The notes under the pieces were generated by a model. The model saw nothing but the letters and a program-made list of their open reading frames with translations. It made no database searches and had not been told where the DNA came from. Made by a program: the position numbers and the translations under genes. Below are positions 18,389 through 26,888 of a DNA stretch of 64,000 bases, one piece after another. The stretch comes from Lachnospiraceae bacterium (GTDB lineage Bacteria; Bacillota; Clostridia; Lachnospirales; Lachnospiraceae): the NCBI GenBank assembly GCA_015057625.1, contig SVDZ01000010.1:59189-123188 (forward strand). The letters are read 5' to 3'. Every line of letters starts with the position of its first letter. Position 1 is the first letter of the stretch.

Positions 18389-19855
18389 TCAAACTACAAA
18401 GTCGTCCTTCACTGCCGGTTTTAATTTCCAGATTTTCACGGTGGCGTTATTGCTCAGCACAAATCCAATCTCTTCTTTTGTTGGGAATACCCTTGATGTA
18501 AATACCGCATCGCCGTTATTTACAAATATTTCCACGCTACTTCTGTCTATGTATATTCTCAAATGACTAAGCGAAAAATCTATTAAATGTTCTCTAATCT
18601 GGCCTTGCTCCTCATTAAACTGATTATCAAGGCCTCCGCGATTTACAGAAATCATCTTATCGCTGTCAGTGTATTTTATGGTCAATCCTCCGCTTCCGTC
18701 TGCCTTTGTGAATAATTTCAGTTCCAAATCGCCTCCCGGATTTTCGATTTCCATTTCGCAAACTCGAGGCAATTCTCCCGTAGGCTCAATCTCCTGTTCT
18801 CTTAATTCCACCAAACAATCCAGCGGTTTTTGAATGAGTCTTCGGTTTCGGATTTTCAATTCCCTAGGGAGAGTCAAACAGCCTGACCAATCTTCCTCGT
18901 CTGTCGGATATGCAGAATCCGGAAGTCCCATCCACGCTACAAGCACTGCCTTATCACTGTCCTGAATGTTTGCCGCACACTCTGCTGCATAGGAATCATA
19001 GCCAAAATCCAACACATGGAAACTGCCATCCGGAATGAAAACCAGATTATCCCAGTCCATTGTTCCCAGTATATAGCCGTTATGGTGTATTGCATTCCCA
19101 CGCCTTGGGAGATTAAGGTGCTGCGGACAGAATATAAGAACATCTTTTCCGCCGATATTTTCAATGGACGGACATTCCCACATATCTCCAAAATCTTCAA
19201 AGCCCGGCACTTTCAATTCTCCGGCAAACTTCCATTCCTCAAAAAGTTTGTCGGACTCATACACAATGACCGTTCCCTTTTTATTCTTCGTCTGAGCACC
19301 TATCACAATATAATATTTGTTTCGCTCTTTAATATACAAAATCTTCGGATCTCTCTGGTGCTCCGTAAATTCCGGCGACGGCCCAAACAATGGCTTCTCA
19401 GCCTTATTGGTCTTTCCATCCTTGTCCAGTATCACCGTGCAGGTGTAGGAAATCCTTGTCCAGTCTTCCTCTCGGTGATTGCCGGTGTAGAACAATGCTA
19501 TATCGCCATTTTTATTAGGTACTATAAACGCAGAGCCAGAGTATGCTCCTTTATTGTCATACTCAGTATCCGGCCTGATGCACACGCCTTTGTTCTCCCA
19601 TGTGACAAGATTTTTGGAGGTTGTATGATACCAATACTTCAGGCCGTGAACAGCACCCCAAGGGCACCACTGGTAGAATAAATGCCACAGCCCGTCATGC
19701 CACACAAAACCATTGGGATCATTCAAAAGTCCCGTCGTTGGCTGGATATGAAATGTCTGCCTGTAATCCGATTCAACAATTCTTTCACGAAGACCAGCAA
19801 TCTCTTCTTTCGTTTTCAAAACACGATACTTTTCTTCTTTCGTCCACTCTCGCAT
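18389..19855 (-). CDS. Glycoside hydrolase family 32 sucrase / beta-fructosidase
   Basis: About 488 residues from ATG 19855 (GGGGGG six nt upstream; an in-frame extension of ten codons has no better site). GH32 motifs are in order: WHLFYQ and LLNDPNG with the nucleophile Asp, QRDPKI, and MWECPS with the acid/base Glu. The C-terminal beta-sandwich holds DRSSVEIFVN. No signal peptide, so it acts inside the cell on sucrose, sucrose-6-phosphate or short fructans. No sugar PTS or LacI regulator lies beside it. The 2H phosphodiesterase gene ends 27 bp upstream, so the two may be co-transcribed. Confidence 0.9.
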   Translation of the reverse strand: MREWTKEEKYRVLKTKEEIAGLRERIVESDYRQTFHIQPTTGLLNDPNGFVWHDGLWHLFYQWCPWGAVHGLKYWYHTTSKNLVTWENKGVCIRPDTEYDNKGAYSGSAFIVPNKNGDIALFYTGNHREEDWTRISYTCTVILDKDGKTNKAEKPLFGPSPEFTEHQRDPKILYIKERNKYYIVIGAQTKNKKGTVIVYESDKLFEEWKFAGELKVPGFEDFGDMWECPSIENIGGKDVLIFCPQHLNLPRRGNAIHHNGYILGTMDWDNLVFIPDGSFHVLDFGYDSYAAECAANIQDSDKAVLVAWMGLPDSAYPTDEEDWSGCLTLPRELKIRNRRLIQKPLDCLVELREQEIEPTGELPRVCEMEIENPGGDLELKLFTKADGSGGLTIKYTDSDKMISVNRGGLDNQFNEEQGQIREHLIDFSLSHLRIYIDRSSVEIFVNNGDAVFTSRVFPTKEEIGFVLSNNATVKIWKLKPAVKDDFVV

Positions 19856-19881
19856 ATTGTACCCCCCTAAAACTTCCAATC

Positions 19882-20406
19882 TCATTTCAATGAAAATCTC
19901 ATCACATCTTCATGAGGATTAACTTTGGCCAATCCTATTTCCACAACTTTTGCCGTAAATGGTGCGAAGTTGTCCTGCATAACCTCAAATGCTTTTTGAA
20001 GCTGTGCCCTATCAAGTTTCTTTCCAAGTGTAACATGGGGCAGCCATGACAGGGGTCTATAATATCTGCTGATTGTGGTTTCAGGAATATCGCAAAACGC
20101 CTCATATATATTTTTTGACAGATTAATCAAATATTCGTTGAGCACCGGAGACACGAACATAACATATGGTAGCAGTTGACCCACTGACACAAACTGGATA
20201 TCACCTGATGATAGTTTGTTATTCAGTGACTCGAATGCCTCTAATAAAACATCTACATTCCTTGCTTCGATTGACGACATAGTCAGATGTGGAGGCACAT
20301 GATTTGCAGTCATAAAGTCATTTCCTGTAACCGTTGCTATTTTATCGATATAACGCTGCAATATTTTATTTGTTTTTTCATCAAAATATACTGAAACTAA
20401 GTACAT
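19882..20406 (-). CDS. 2H phosphoesterase (2'-5' RNA ligase / LigT-like)
   Basis: 174 residues with the two HxT/S motifs of the 2H superfamily: HLTMSS near residue 42 and HVTLGK near residue 125. Members open cyclic phosphates or 2'-5' linkages in RNA or nucleotides. Cytosolic, no other domain. Possible first gene of a unit with GH32, though no functional link is apparent. The SD is weak. Confidence 0.78.
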   Translation of the reverse strand: MYLVSVYFDEKTNKILQRYIDKIATVTGNDFMTANHVPPHLTMSSIEARNVDVLLEAFESLNNKLSSGDIQFVSVGQLLPYVMFVSPVLNEYLINLSKNIYEAFCDIPETTISRYYRPLSWLPHVTLGKKLDRAQLQKAFEVMQDNFAPFTAKVVEIGLAKVNPHEDVMRFSLK

Positions 20407-20521
20407 ATAAACACCAACCCTGTCAAACTATCCCATTATTTAATCTACCTCAATCATACCACACTTCTCCAACGATATGAAATATGGTAAAATGAATTCA
20501 TTATTGTTAAGGAGGCGTGCT

Positions 20522-20869
20522 ATGTTATTTTTAGAATATCCAAAATGTTCAACTTGTAAGAAAGCAAAAAAATGGCTTGATGAACACAATGTAAAATACG
20601 AAGACAGACATATTGTAGAGAACAATCCAACATTTGATGAATTGAAAAGCTGGTATGAACAGAGTAATTTACCACTAAAGAGATTCTTCAACACAAGTGG
20701 ATTGCTTTATAAAGAACTGGGGTTGAAAGATAAGTTGCCCGATATGAGCGAAGAGGAACAATTAAAGCTTCTTGCAACTAACGGAATGCTTGTCAAACGT
20801 CCGCTTGTAGTAGCTGATGATTACATTCTTGTTGGATTCAAAGAAACAGAATGGGCTGATTGCATCTAG
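20522..20869 (+). CDS. ArsC/Spx-family thioredoxin-fold protein
   Basis: 115 residues from ATG 20522, which follows AGGAGG. The N-terminus LFLEYPKCSTCKKAKKWLDE has the CxxC of the Spx/YfgD-type branch, and KRPLVVADDYILVGF is the conserved C-terminal block. Relatives act as arsenate reductases with glutaredoxin or as redox-sensing RNA polymerase regulators (Spx, MgsR). No ars genes are near, so a redox role is as likely as arsenate reduction. Confidence 0.78.
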   Translation: MLFLEYPKCSTCKKAKKWLDEHNVKYEDRHIVENNPTFDELKSWYEQSNLPLKRFFNTSGLLYKELGLKDKLPDMSEEEQLKLLATNGMLVKRPLVVADDYILVGFKETEWADCI

Positions 20870-20879
20870 CAATCAGCCC
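20853..20879 (+). terminator. Terminator overlapping the ArsC/Spx stop codon
   Basis: GGGCTGATTGC/GCAATCAGCCC, an 11-bp stem with a 5-nt loop. The stop TAG (20867-20869) lies in the loop and 3' arm, so the last codons form the stem. The T tract is weak. Confidence 0.6.
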
Positions 20880-20888
20880 TTGGTACCA

Positions 20889-21533
20889 TTAGATATCCAA
20901 AATCTTCTCAATTTCTTTCGCTGAATCTACAATATAAGTAGCTCCGGCTTCCTTCAGTTCCTCATTTTTACCATATCCGTAAGTCACAGCAATGCTGTCC
21001 ACACCTGCATCCACTGCTCCGATAATGTCATATTTAGTGTCACCTATCATTACACACTCACTCTTTTCAAGATTATTTGCTTCAACAATTTTTTCTATAA
21101 GTCGTTTTTTGTCGGAACTGTGGTCAGACAAATCAGAACCCGCCATGTCATCAAAGTACTCTGCTAATCCAATCTTCTCAAGAATCCTCTCCGCAAAGAA
21201 AATAGGTTTAGTGGTAACCAGAAATACTTTACAATCTTTTTTCTTTAACTGGCGTATCAGCTCCGGTATCCCCTCATAAATTTCCACATCATACATACGC
21301 TCTTTCTCGTAAATATATCTATATAAACCAATGGCTTTCTCACAATCTTCGTCGCTCATATTGTATTCTCTCTTAAATGAATCATACAGCGTTGGTCCTA
21401 TAAATGTTTGCAATTTTTCTTTTGGCTGATTAGCTATTCCAAAATGTGAAAGCGCATATTCCACTGAAGATATTATCGCTCTTCCTGAATCAGTCATAGT
21501 TCCATCCAAATCAAACATTACATTCTTATACAT
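20889..21533 (-). CDS. HAD phosphatase, Gph/PpaX-like
   Basis: 214 residues from ATG 21533 (GGAGGAAGG just upstream; the longer GTG frame would use the SD itself as codons). Motif I FDLDGTMTDSG, motif II VTTK, motif III Lys and motif IV VMIGDTKYDIIGA are all present. Second HAD phosphatase in the window, distinct from the one at 17.1 kb. Substrate not predictable. Convergent with the ArsC/Spx gene. Confidence 0.8.
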   Translation of the reverse strand: MYKNVMFDLDGTMTDSGRAIISSVEYALSHFGIANQPKEKLQTFIGPTLYDSFKREYNMSDEDCEKAIGLYRYIYEKERMYDVEIYEGIPELIRQLKKKDCKVFLVTTKPIFFAERILEKIGLAEYFDDMAGSDLSDHSSDKKRLIEKIVEANNLEKSECVMIGDTKYDIIGAVDAGVDSIAVTYGYGKNEELKEAGATYIVDSAKEIEKILDI

Positions 21534-21727
21534 TTTACCTTCCTCCACTGCGTATCATATTTTTTTGCATTCAAACTTTTCTACCCATAATACCACACAA
21601 TTAACTATAAGTGTTACATTTTTATTTTAGCCCAAGTGCCCTAGGCATGAATCCTATAACAAAATGTATCAGCGACGAGCCCCAGATATCACGATAATGT
21701 CCTAAATATAATGTATAACGGTGCTAC

Positions 21728-23155
21728 TTAATAATTTATCTCTGTCTCTTTCTCCTTATCCAGTGGTGTATAATAAAATGCATTTTTTCCAACATGCTTT
21801 ACTTTCGATAAATTCTTAACTTTCTTTAATTTATATGCTCCTGTAAATGCATAATCATCAATTTTCTTTATCGTCTTTGGCAAAATCACTTTTTTAAGCA
21901 CCTGCGGATTGTCCATATCAAAAAACGCGTGATAAGCAATCTCTTTGACACTCTTTGGAAGTCTTAATGTATTCTTTGATCCATAGTATCTTGTCTTTCC
22001 ATTTCTATCTTCATATGCGGAGTATCCATAATATTTTAGCAACACACCATCGTAAGAAATAGACATATTGTTATAATTTTTTACATTATATTTTTCTGTC
22101 AAAAAATAACCTGTGTCTTCCAGATTACTGATAGTTCTAATGCCAACAAGCACATTTCCGCGCCACTTTCCGGATTTTAATTTCCATTTGAACTCAGCAT
22201 TCTCTAATTCACTATAGTCTACATTTTTGTCCCATTCAAATTTCTTTACGGAATGTGGAATGGTAATGGTTCTCAATTTACTGCAATAAATATAATTCCC
22301 CTCACAATCCCATTCATCTCCTCTCAAATTATAGAGGCCATAACCATAGAGAAATGCATCTGCTGAAATAACCTTACATCCGTTTCTAATTTTCAAATGT
22401 TTTGTAGATGCAGGTACCATTACTAATTTTTTACCATTCTTAGTATAAATCAGATTATTAAACACCTTGTATTTTTTATCATTCTTTGACAAACTTATCT
22501 TTTTTGCTTTGTGGAAAAACGCCATAACTTTTGGATTAAAGTCGCTGTTTAAAATCAAGTGATCTGTTCTTGGCAAAATTGAATAATACTGTTTAGACCC
22601 CTCTTTAATAGCACCTTTCATTGGGCAACCTTCAAAATCCAGCATTTTGGGATCAACATAATGACATGTAAAGTCACCTGGCATAACAACTTTTTTTATG
22701 TCTCCACCTGACATTGCATTGTAACCAAACTCTTTCACCCATGGAGGTATCACGATATAATCCATTTTAAGTCCAGCCAATGATTTCATACCAATTTTTT
22801 CTACAGAGTTTGGAATTATAATTTCTTTTAAATTCTTTAAATCTCCAAATGCATAATCAGCTATCGCTGTAATCCCTTCGTTAATCACCACCTGTTCAAT
22901 GTCATCTACATTAACAACTTCACGGTAGGACTTAGTTGCAATTCCTGTTCCACTGACAGTTAAAACCCCATCACTAAATGTATACTCTACCTTTCCCGGA
23001 TTAGCATTCTTATACATTAAGTCACATACTTCATAAGGTTCAACAATTTTCATTTCTTTTTGCTCTGCATAAACAGTATTTGAATTTGGAACCACCGTTC
23101 CTCCAATAATCAAAAATGCTAATGACATAGCAAATACTAAAGCCGATTTTTTCAT
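21728..23155 (-). CDS. Secreted leucine-rich repeat (BspA-like, LRR_5) protein
   Basis: 475 residues with signal peptide about 1-30 (MKKSALVFAMSLAFLIIGGT). LRR_5 units such as ITAIADYAFGDLKNLKEIII and VEKIGMKSLAGL near 90-130, and KEIAYHAFFDMDNPQVLKKV and KKIDDYAFTGAYKLKK near 400-460. The middle carries less regular repeats. No anchoring motif. BspA-like proteins bind host or other bacterial surfaces. ATG follows AAGGAGA. The 179 bp downstream hold nothing I recognise. Confidence 0.82.
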   Translation of the reverse strand: MKKSALVFAMSLAFLIIGGTVVPNSNTVYAEQKEMKIVEPYEVCDLMYKNANPGKVEYTFSDGVLTVSGTGIATKSYREVVNVDDIEQVVINEGITAIADYAFGDLKNLKEIIIPNSVEKIGMKSLAGLKMDYIVIPPWVKEFGYNAMSGGDIKKVVMPGDFTCHYVDPKMLDFEGCPMKGAIKEGSKQYYSILPRTDHLILNSDFNPKVMAFFHKAKKISLSKNDKKYKVFNNLIYTKNGKKLVMVPASTKHLKIRNGCKVISADAFLYGYGLYNLRGDEWDCEGNYIYCSKLRTITIPHSVKKFEWDKNVDYSELENAEFKWKLKSGKWRGNVLVGIRTISNLEDTGYFLTEKYNVKNYNNMSISYDGVLLKYYGYSAYEDRNGKTRYYGSKNTLRLPKSVKEIAYHAFFDMDNPQVLKKVILPKTIKKIDDYAFTGAYKLKKVKNLSKVKHVGKNAFYYTPLDKEKETEINY

Positions 23156-23233
23156 ATCAATATCTCCTTCCCATGTTGGTCTTTAATATTGAAACGAAGA
23201 ATTTTGGTATTTTATTGCAGTTTGTAAATTTTC

Positions 23234-25138
23234 TTACCCCTCATTTTCCCCGTACTCAATGGTCTCGGTAGTATATTTTCTTCCCATGTCATGACGCTTC
23301 TTTCGGTTTTCAACACTATCCAGAACTATCGACATATCGTAATCCTCAGGATACAGTTCTTCTGCCTTAACATGTAGTCTCACTCGCTTGTGATTAATCC
23401 AAATCTTTCGGCCGGCAATTTGCACCCTAAGCACGCCTTTGTCGTTTATCTCCTCGCACACAATTCCGATTTTCTTGTCAGGAAGCACCATGACACTGTC
23501 GCCGATTTTATATTGCTCTGCGACAGCAATATTCTTGTGTGTTTTCTTTCTTTTGCAAATCTTCTTAGTATTTTTTGACTTCTCTAGTTCTTTATTTTCA
23601 AAAGAATAGCTTTCTGCCGCCTTTTCTCCATAGGCAGCTTTTACCGCTATGTTCAGCATATCCGCCGGCATTCCAAGCCTGTCTGCAATGTAAAATGCGC
23701 AGCTTTCTCCTGCCTCGCCGATTACCATCTTGTAAGTCGGCTGCAAAGTTTCTATATCAAAAGTCATTCTGGCATTTACAATGCCCTCGCTCCTTTCGGC
23801 GTATTCCTTCACTTCGGGATAATGGGTTGTCACCAGAAAATTTGCATTGCTCTCGCGAAGCTTCTCCAAAATAGCTATGGCAATTCCCATACCTTCCTGA
23901 GGATCCGTTCCGGAACCAAGCTCATCCATAATGACAAAACTATCCCTGTCTGCCTCTTTTAAAATCTGAAGAACATTCTTTATGTGAGAAGAAAATGTAG
24001 ACAGATTATCATTAATATTCTGACCGTCACCAATATCACAAAAATATCCGGAATTCATGCAAATATCCGCATTCTTGCAACAGACATGAAGTCCGCATTG
24101 TGCCATTATGGAATTAATCATAACAGTTTTAATGGCAACGGTTTTTCCTCCGGTATTAGGACCGGTAATGACAATTCCCCTGTTTTCGATTCCAAGTGTG
24201 AGTGACAATGGAACATTTACGTTAGGATCCATCAACGGATGTCTCGCCTCCTTAAGAACAATTCTTCTCTCAAGATTGACAGAAGGCTCACTGCCACCAA
24301 GCTCGAGACTCAATTTACCTTTTGAAAAACAGTAATCCAGTTTCTCGATAAGATGCATATTTTCCATTATTGCCTCTGCGCAATCCAGCACCATGGCTGT
24401 CAATGTATACAAAATGCGATATACTTCATTCTCCTCATCAATTCGCAAATTCTGCAATTGTTCCCCGATTTTCTTAACTCCATCCGGTTCGATAAAAACA
24501 GTATTTCCAGTAGCTGATTTGTCAATCATACTTCCGGCGATCTTATATCTGTACTCCTTTTTTACAGGTACGCAAATCCTCCCATTTCGCGCTGTGTAGT
24601 AATTGTCCGCCATACAGTCACGATTATTTCTGATAACAGTTTCCGCCTTCTGCTTCATCTCATCTTCCAGGCGAGTAATTTCACTTCGAATTTCCAAGAG
24701 CTCCTTCGAAGCATAATCATCAACTCTTTCTCCACGGATTTGTCTTACTATCTCCTCTCTCAATTCGCTCTGTGTGTTGAGCGTTTCATCATAAAAGCTT
24801 AAGGAATTATAAAACTGCTGCCCTCTTTTCAGATAATCTGCCAGACGTTCCAATATTATTAATACACTTTGCACTCTTTCCAACTGATACGGTGTGAGAC
24901 AATCGCCTTTTTGTGCAATCTCAATTATCTCCAAAATCTCCGATACATCCTGTAGCGGTGGATTGCCCAGTTTTTCTATCATCTCTCTGGCATCTGTTGT
25001 GTCACGTAGTTCCTTTCTAAGTGCACCTTCATCAAGAATTATCCATTTACTTTCTATCTGCTCCTTTGCCTTAGCTGTAACTGCAAGACTGCTCCATATT
25101 TGTTTTACTTTATTAAATTCAATTTGATTTTCTATCAT
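23234..25138 (-). CDS. MutS2-like ATPase lacking the Smr nuclease domain
   Basis: 634 residues. MutS core and clamp helices about 1-310, ABC-type ATPase with Walker A ITGPNTGGKT at about 329, Walker B VIMDELGSGTDPQEG and THYPEVKEYAE. After the ATPase a basic coiled part (ENKELEKSKNTKKICKRKK) and a KOW-like beta domain (YKIGDSVMVLPDKKIG). Canonical MutS2 is about 780 residues and ends in an Smr endonuclease domain; here the protein stops before it. MutS2 acts in recombination control or rescue of collided ribosomes. This shorter form may be a specialised paralogue. Confidence 0.82.
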   Translation of the reverse strand: MIENQIEFNKVKQIWSSLAVTAKAKEQIESKWIILDEGALRKELRDTTDAREMIEKLGNPPLQDVSEILEIIEIAQKGDCLTPYQLERVQSVLIILERLADYLKRGQQFYNSLSFYDETLNTQSELREEIVRQIRGERVDDYASKELLEIRSEITRLEDEMKQKAETVIRNNRDCMADNYYTARNGRICVPVKKEYRYKIAGSMIDKSATGNTVFIEPDGVKKIGEQLQNLRIDEENEVYRILYTLTAMVLDCAEAIMENMHLIEKLDYCFSKGKLSLELGGSEPSVNLERRIVLKEARHPLMDPNVNVPLSLTLGIENRGIVITGPNTGGKTVAIKTVMINSIMAQCGLHVCCKNADICMNSGYFCDIGDGQNINDNLSTFSSHIKNVLQILKEADRDSFVIMDELGSGTDPQEGMGIAIAILEKLRESNANFLVTTHYPEVKEYAERSEGIVNARMTFDIETLQPTYKMVIGEAGESCAFYIADRLGMPADMLNIAVKAAYGEKAAESYSFENKELEKSKNTKKICKRKKTHKNIAVAEQYKIGDSVMVLPDKKIGIVCEEINDKGVLRVQIAGRKIWINHKRVRLHVKAEELYPEDYDMSIVLDSVENRKKRHDMGRKYTTETIEYGENEG

Positions 25139-25204
25139 TGTTGTTAAGCGCTCCTTTGCTATAATTCTTCGAGTTTTTTTCTCATTTCATATAAAAGAGT
25201 GCAT

Positions 25205-25457
25205 AATAAAACCGCGATACCTTACGCTTAAGATATCACGGTTGAAAATACAAAAATGAAAAGTGCCCTCAGCTCATTAGCCGCACCTTCAGATAACCAT
25301 TTAAATTAAGCGCAAGAAAAGAAAGCTAACATAATACTCTGTTAACTGAATTCTTATCACTAAAGTTGCACTGCACGTACCTGCAACTTTACATATCATA
25401 TTTGATGATATGGGTTATTTACCCACCACGCTTAACATAAATTTTACCTCGTTATTT
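25205..25457 (-). ncRNA. Candidate structured non-coding RNA with its own terminator
   Basis: Minus-strand helices: a closing stem TTAAGCG/CGCTTAA (25429-25435 with 25306-25312) enclosing GGGT-AAATA-ACCC (25412-25424), CATATCAT/ATGATATG (25392-25412), AAAGTTGCA/TGCAACTTT (25362-25390) and a 7-bp stem GTTAACA/TGTTAGC containing a U-G pair. A bulged hairpin follows (AAGGTGC with GCACTT), then a terminator. A TATAAT box lies at 25464-25469. No reading frame fits. It could be a known class such as the raiA motif, but I cannot confirm that from memory. It is not recognisably 6S, SRP, tmRNA or RNase P RNA. Confidence 0.6.
25210..25243 (-). terminator. Terminator of the candidate RNA
   Basis: A 15-bp stem with a 4-nt loop, followed on the minus strand by TTTTATTAT. 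The two C/A mismatches seen on the plus strand are G-U pairs in the minus-strand RNA, which fixes the transcribed strand. Confidence 0.75.
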
Positions 25458-25463
25458 TAATTT

Positions 25464-25489
25464 ATTATATGGATGATGGTAACATCCAT
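25464..25489 (-). promoter_or_regulatory. -10 box and inverted repeat ahead of the candidate RNA
   Basis: TATAAT on the minus strand at 25464-25469, immediately preceded by the perfect inverted repeat ATGGATG-N7-CATCCAT (25469-25489). No good -35 sits at 17 bp, so the repeat may be an activator or repressor site. Confidence 0.45.
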
Positions 25490-25524
25490 TCCTGTAAAAG
25501 TCAAGGCGCCTCTTAATACTCATC

Positions 25525-25659
25525 CTAAGGAAGTCTTCCGATGATTCTTTCACATTCGGAAACATCGTGATTATACACATATGCAAATGCATCCACCAAT
25601 TCCCCTGATTTCAACTTAACTGTCACCGGAGTTTTGATGTACAAATATCCTTCGCCCAT
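25525..25659 (-). pseudogene. Fragment of a gamma-glutamylcyclotransferase-like protein
   Basis: A 44-codon frame from ATG 25659 to TAG 25525-25527. The product contains GYLYIKTPVTVKLKSGELVD, AFAYVYNHDV and IIGRLP, which resemble the C-terminal strands of the AIG2/gamma-glutamylcyclotransferase fold. The N-terminal half with the substrate loop and catalytic Glu is missing, and no SD is visible. Probably the tail of a deleted gene. Confidence 0.5.
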
Positions 25660-25694
25660 TTACCTAATTCATCCACGGATACTCTGCTTTCTTT

Positions 25695-26687
25695 CTAATC
25701 CCCTTCATACAAATCATGCTCGCTGATTGCCAAATGCCATTTTTTGATTTCTTTTGGGCGCGGTGCAATTCCAACATAATATGCATCCAGTTTTGAGAAT
25801 TCTTCTTCTATTTCTGAGGACAGCGACACTTTAAACATGATATCATTTGACGCCGTCTCAGTAAGATAATCTATATATTCCTGTGAAATATACTCATTTT
25901 CATAATAAAGATCATGTGCTCCGAAAGCATGCATGATTTCATGTGCATACGATGCAGGCGGCATGTCGAAGTCTTTATATTTCAAATAAAAATTGGATAT
26001 CTCCCATGTTAAATCTTCTCCGTTAGCACGCCCTAACGACCACGGATTAACCTCATTTTCATAATCAGTATTGAAAAAGAAAATAAATAAAATGTTATCT
26101 GCGCTGTATTTGTTGATAAGATGTGACACATCAATGTGACTTTCCAACCACTTCCTCTGTTCGTCATACATACTTCCGTCAAATCTGACTAATTCAGACT
26201 TAAAATCGGCGTAGTAAACAAGATCACTATCCGTTTCCCAATCATAATCAAAGGAAACATCTTTTCCAAAACGCTGAACCTGTTTGGAAAGATAGTCAGT
26301 CGCAGTTTTCAAGTTAATCAAAGAATTGCTGATTATCTCTTGGTCAACGGTCGAATCATAATCCCATTTTGTTGAGATGTCGTTAGCAAAAATAGATGCA
26401 ATCACAACCTTTCCTTCAAGAGATTTCGCAGATCCGTAATTGCAGTCGGCTCGCCATTCCTTCTCTTTTTCATCCAATGTTTCGCCACTCGCTGTGGTTG
26501 ACGTTTCATTTAGAGAGACATTTCCGGTCGAAGTTTCATTTAGAGAGACATTTTCGGTCGAAGTTTCTGCGCTTGAAGTTTCATTTAGCAAGGCTTTGTC
26601 GTCTCTTTTATTGCCACACCCGACAAAAACCAGACATATATAGACAAGCAATACCACCGCTATTTCAGATTTGTTTTTCATCCTCAT
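25695..26687 (-). CDS. Lipoprotein zinc metallopeptidase (HExxHxxGxxD)
   Basis: 330 residues. Lipoprotein signal peptide with lipobox VFVGC near residue 25, then a Ser/Thr/Glu-rich spacer with two copies of STENVSLNET-like sequence (a 30-bp DNA duplication near 26510-26570). The catalytic motif is YAHEIMHAFGAHD near residue 247: HExxHxxGxxD, the metzincin-like pattern in which the third ligand is Asp instead of His. It would be anchored outside the membrane and cleave peptides. Downstream of the sigma/anti-sigma genes, but with a hairpin between. Confidence 0.72.
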   Translation of the reverse strand: MRMKNKSEIAVVLLVYICLVFVGCGNKRDDKALLNETSSAETSTENVSLNETSTGNVSLNETSTTASGETLDEKEKEWRADCNYGSAKSLEGKVVIASIFANDISTKWDYDSTVDQEIISNSLINLKTATDYLSKQVQRFGKDVSFDYDWETDSDLVYYADFKSELVRFDGSMYDEQRKWLESHIDVSHLINKYSADNILFIFFFNTDYENEVNPWSLGRANGEDLTWEISNFYLKYKDFDMPPASYAHEIMHAFGAHDLYYENEYISQEYIDYLTETASNDIMFKVSLSSEIEEEFSKLDAYYVGIAPRPKEIKKWHLAISEHDLYEGD

Positions 26688-26730
26688 AGAATCTCATCCC
26701 CTTTTCTATTATTTGCTTAGTTACTCCCCC

Positions 26731-26779
26731 CATCATATCACACTTTTCTCCCCAGCACTACAAATCTCCAATCATTTCC
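26731..26779 (-). promoter_or_regulatory. Promoter-like element shared with 59755-59803
   Basis: The minus strand reads TTTGTAGTG, a G-rich run, then AAAGTGTGATATGATG. The same block with few changes precedes the HD-hydrolase gene at 59.75 kb. TATGAT would serve as -10. It lies 44 bp before the metallopeptidase start. Confidence 0.45.
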
Positions 26780-26843
26780 ACTTCCATTATCACAGGTACT
26801 TAACGCCAATATCTGTTCTCCATATTCAGGAAGAGTATAACGG

Positions 26844-26878
26844 AAAGAGACTGAAGCCCTCAGGCAGTCAGTCTCTTT
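26844..26878 (-). terminator. Hairpin downstream of the anti-sigma gene
   Basis: AAAGAGACTGA/TCAGTCTCTTT, 11-bp perfect stem, 10 bp beyond the stop codon of the anti-sigma gene. The T tract is short, so termination may be partial. Confidence 0.55.
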
Positions 26879-26888
26879 TGCTGATTTG

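Noticed and set aside
25205..25457. 6S, SRP, tmRNA or RNase P RNA
   Set aside because: Lacks the SRP GGTCAGG/GGAA loop block, any tRNA-like ends or tag frame, the 6S long-hairpin layout and RNase P core sequences.
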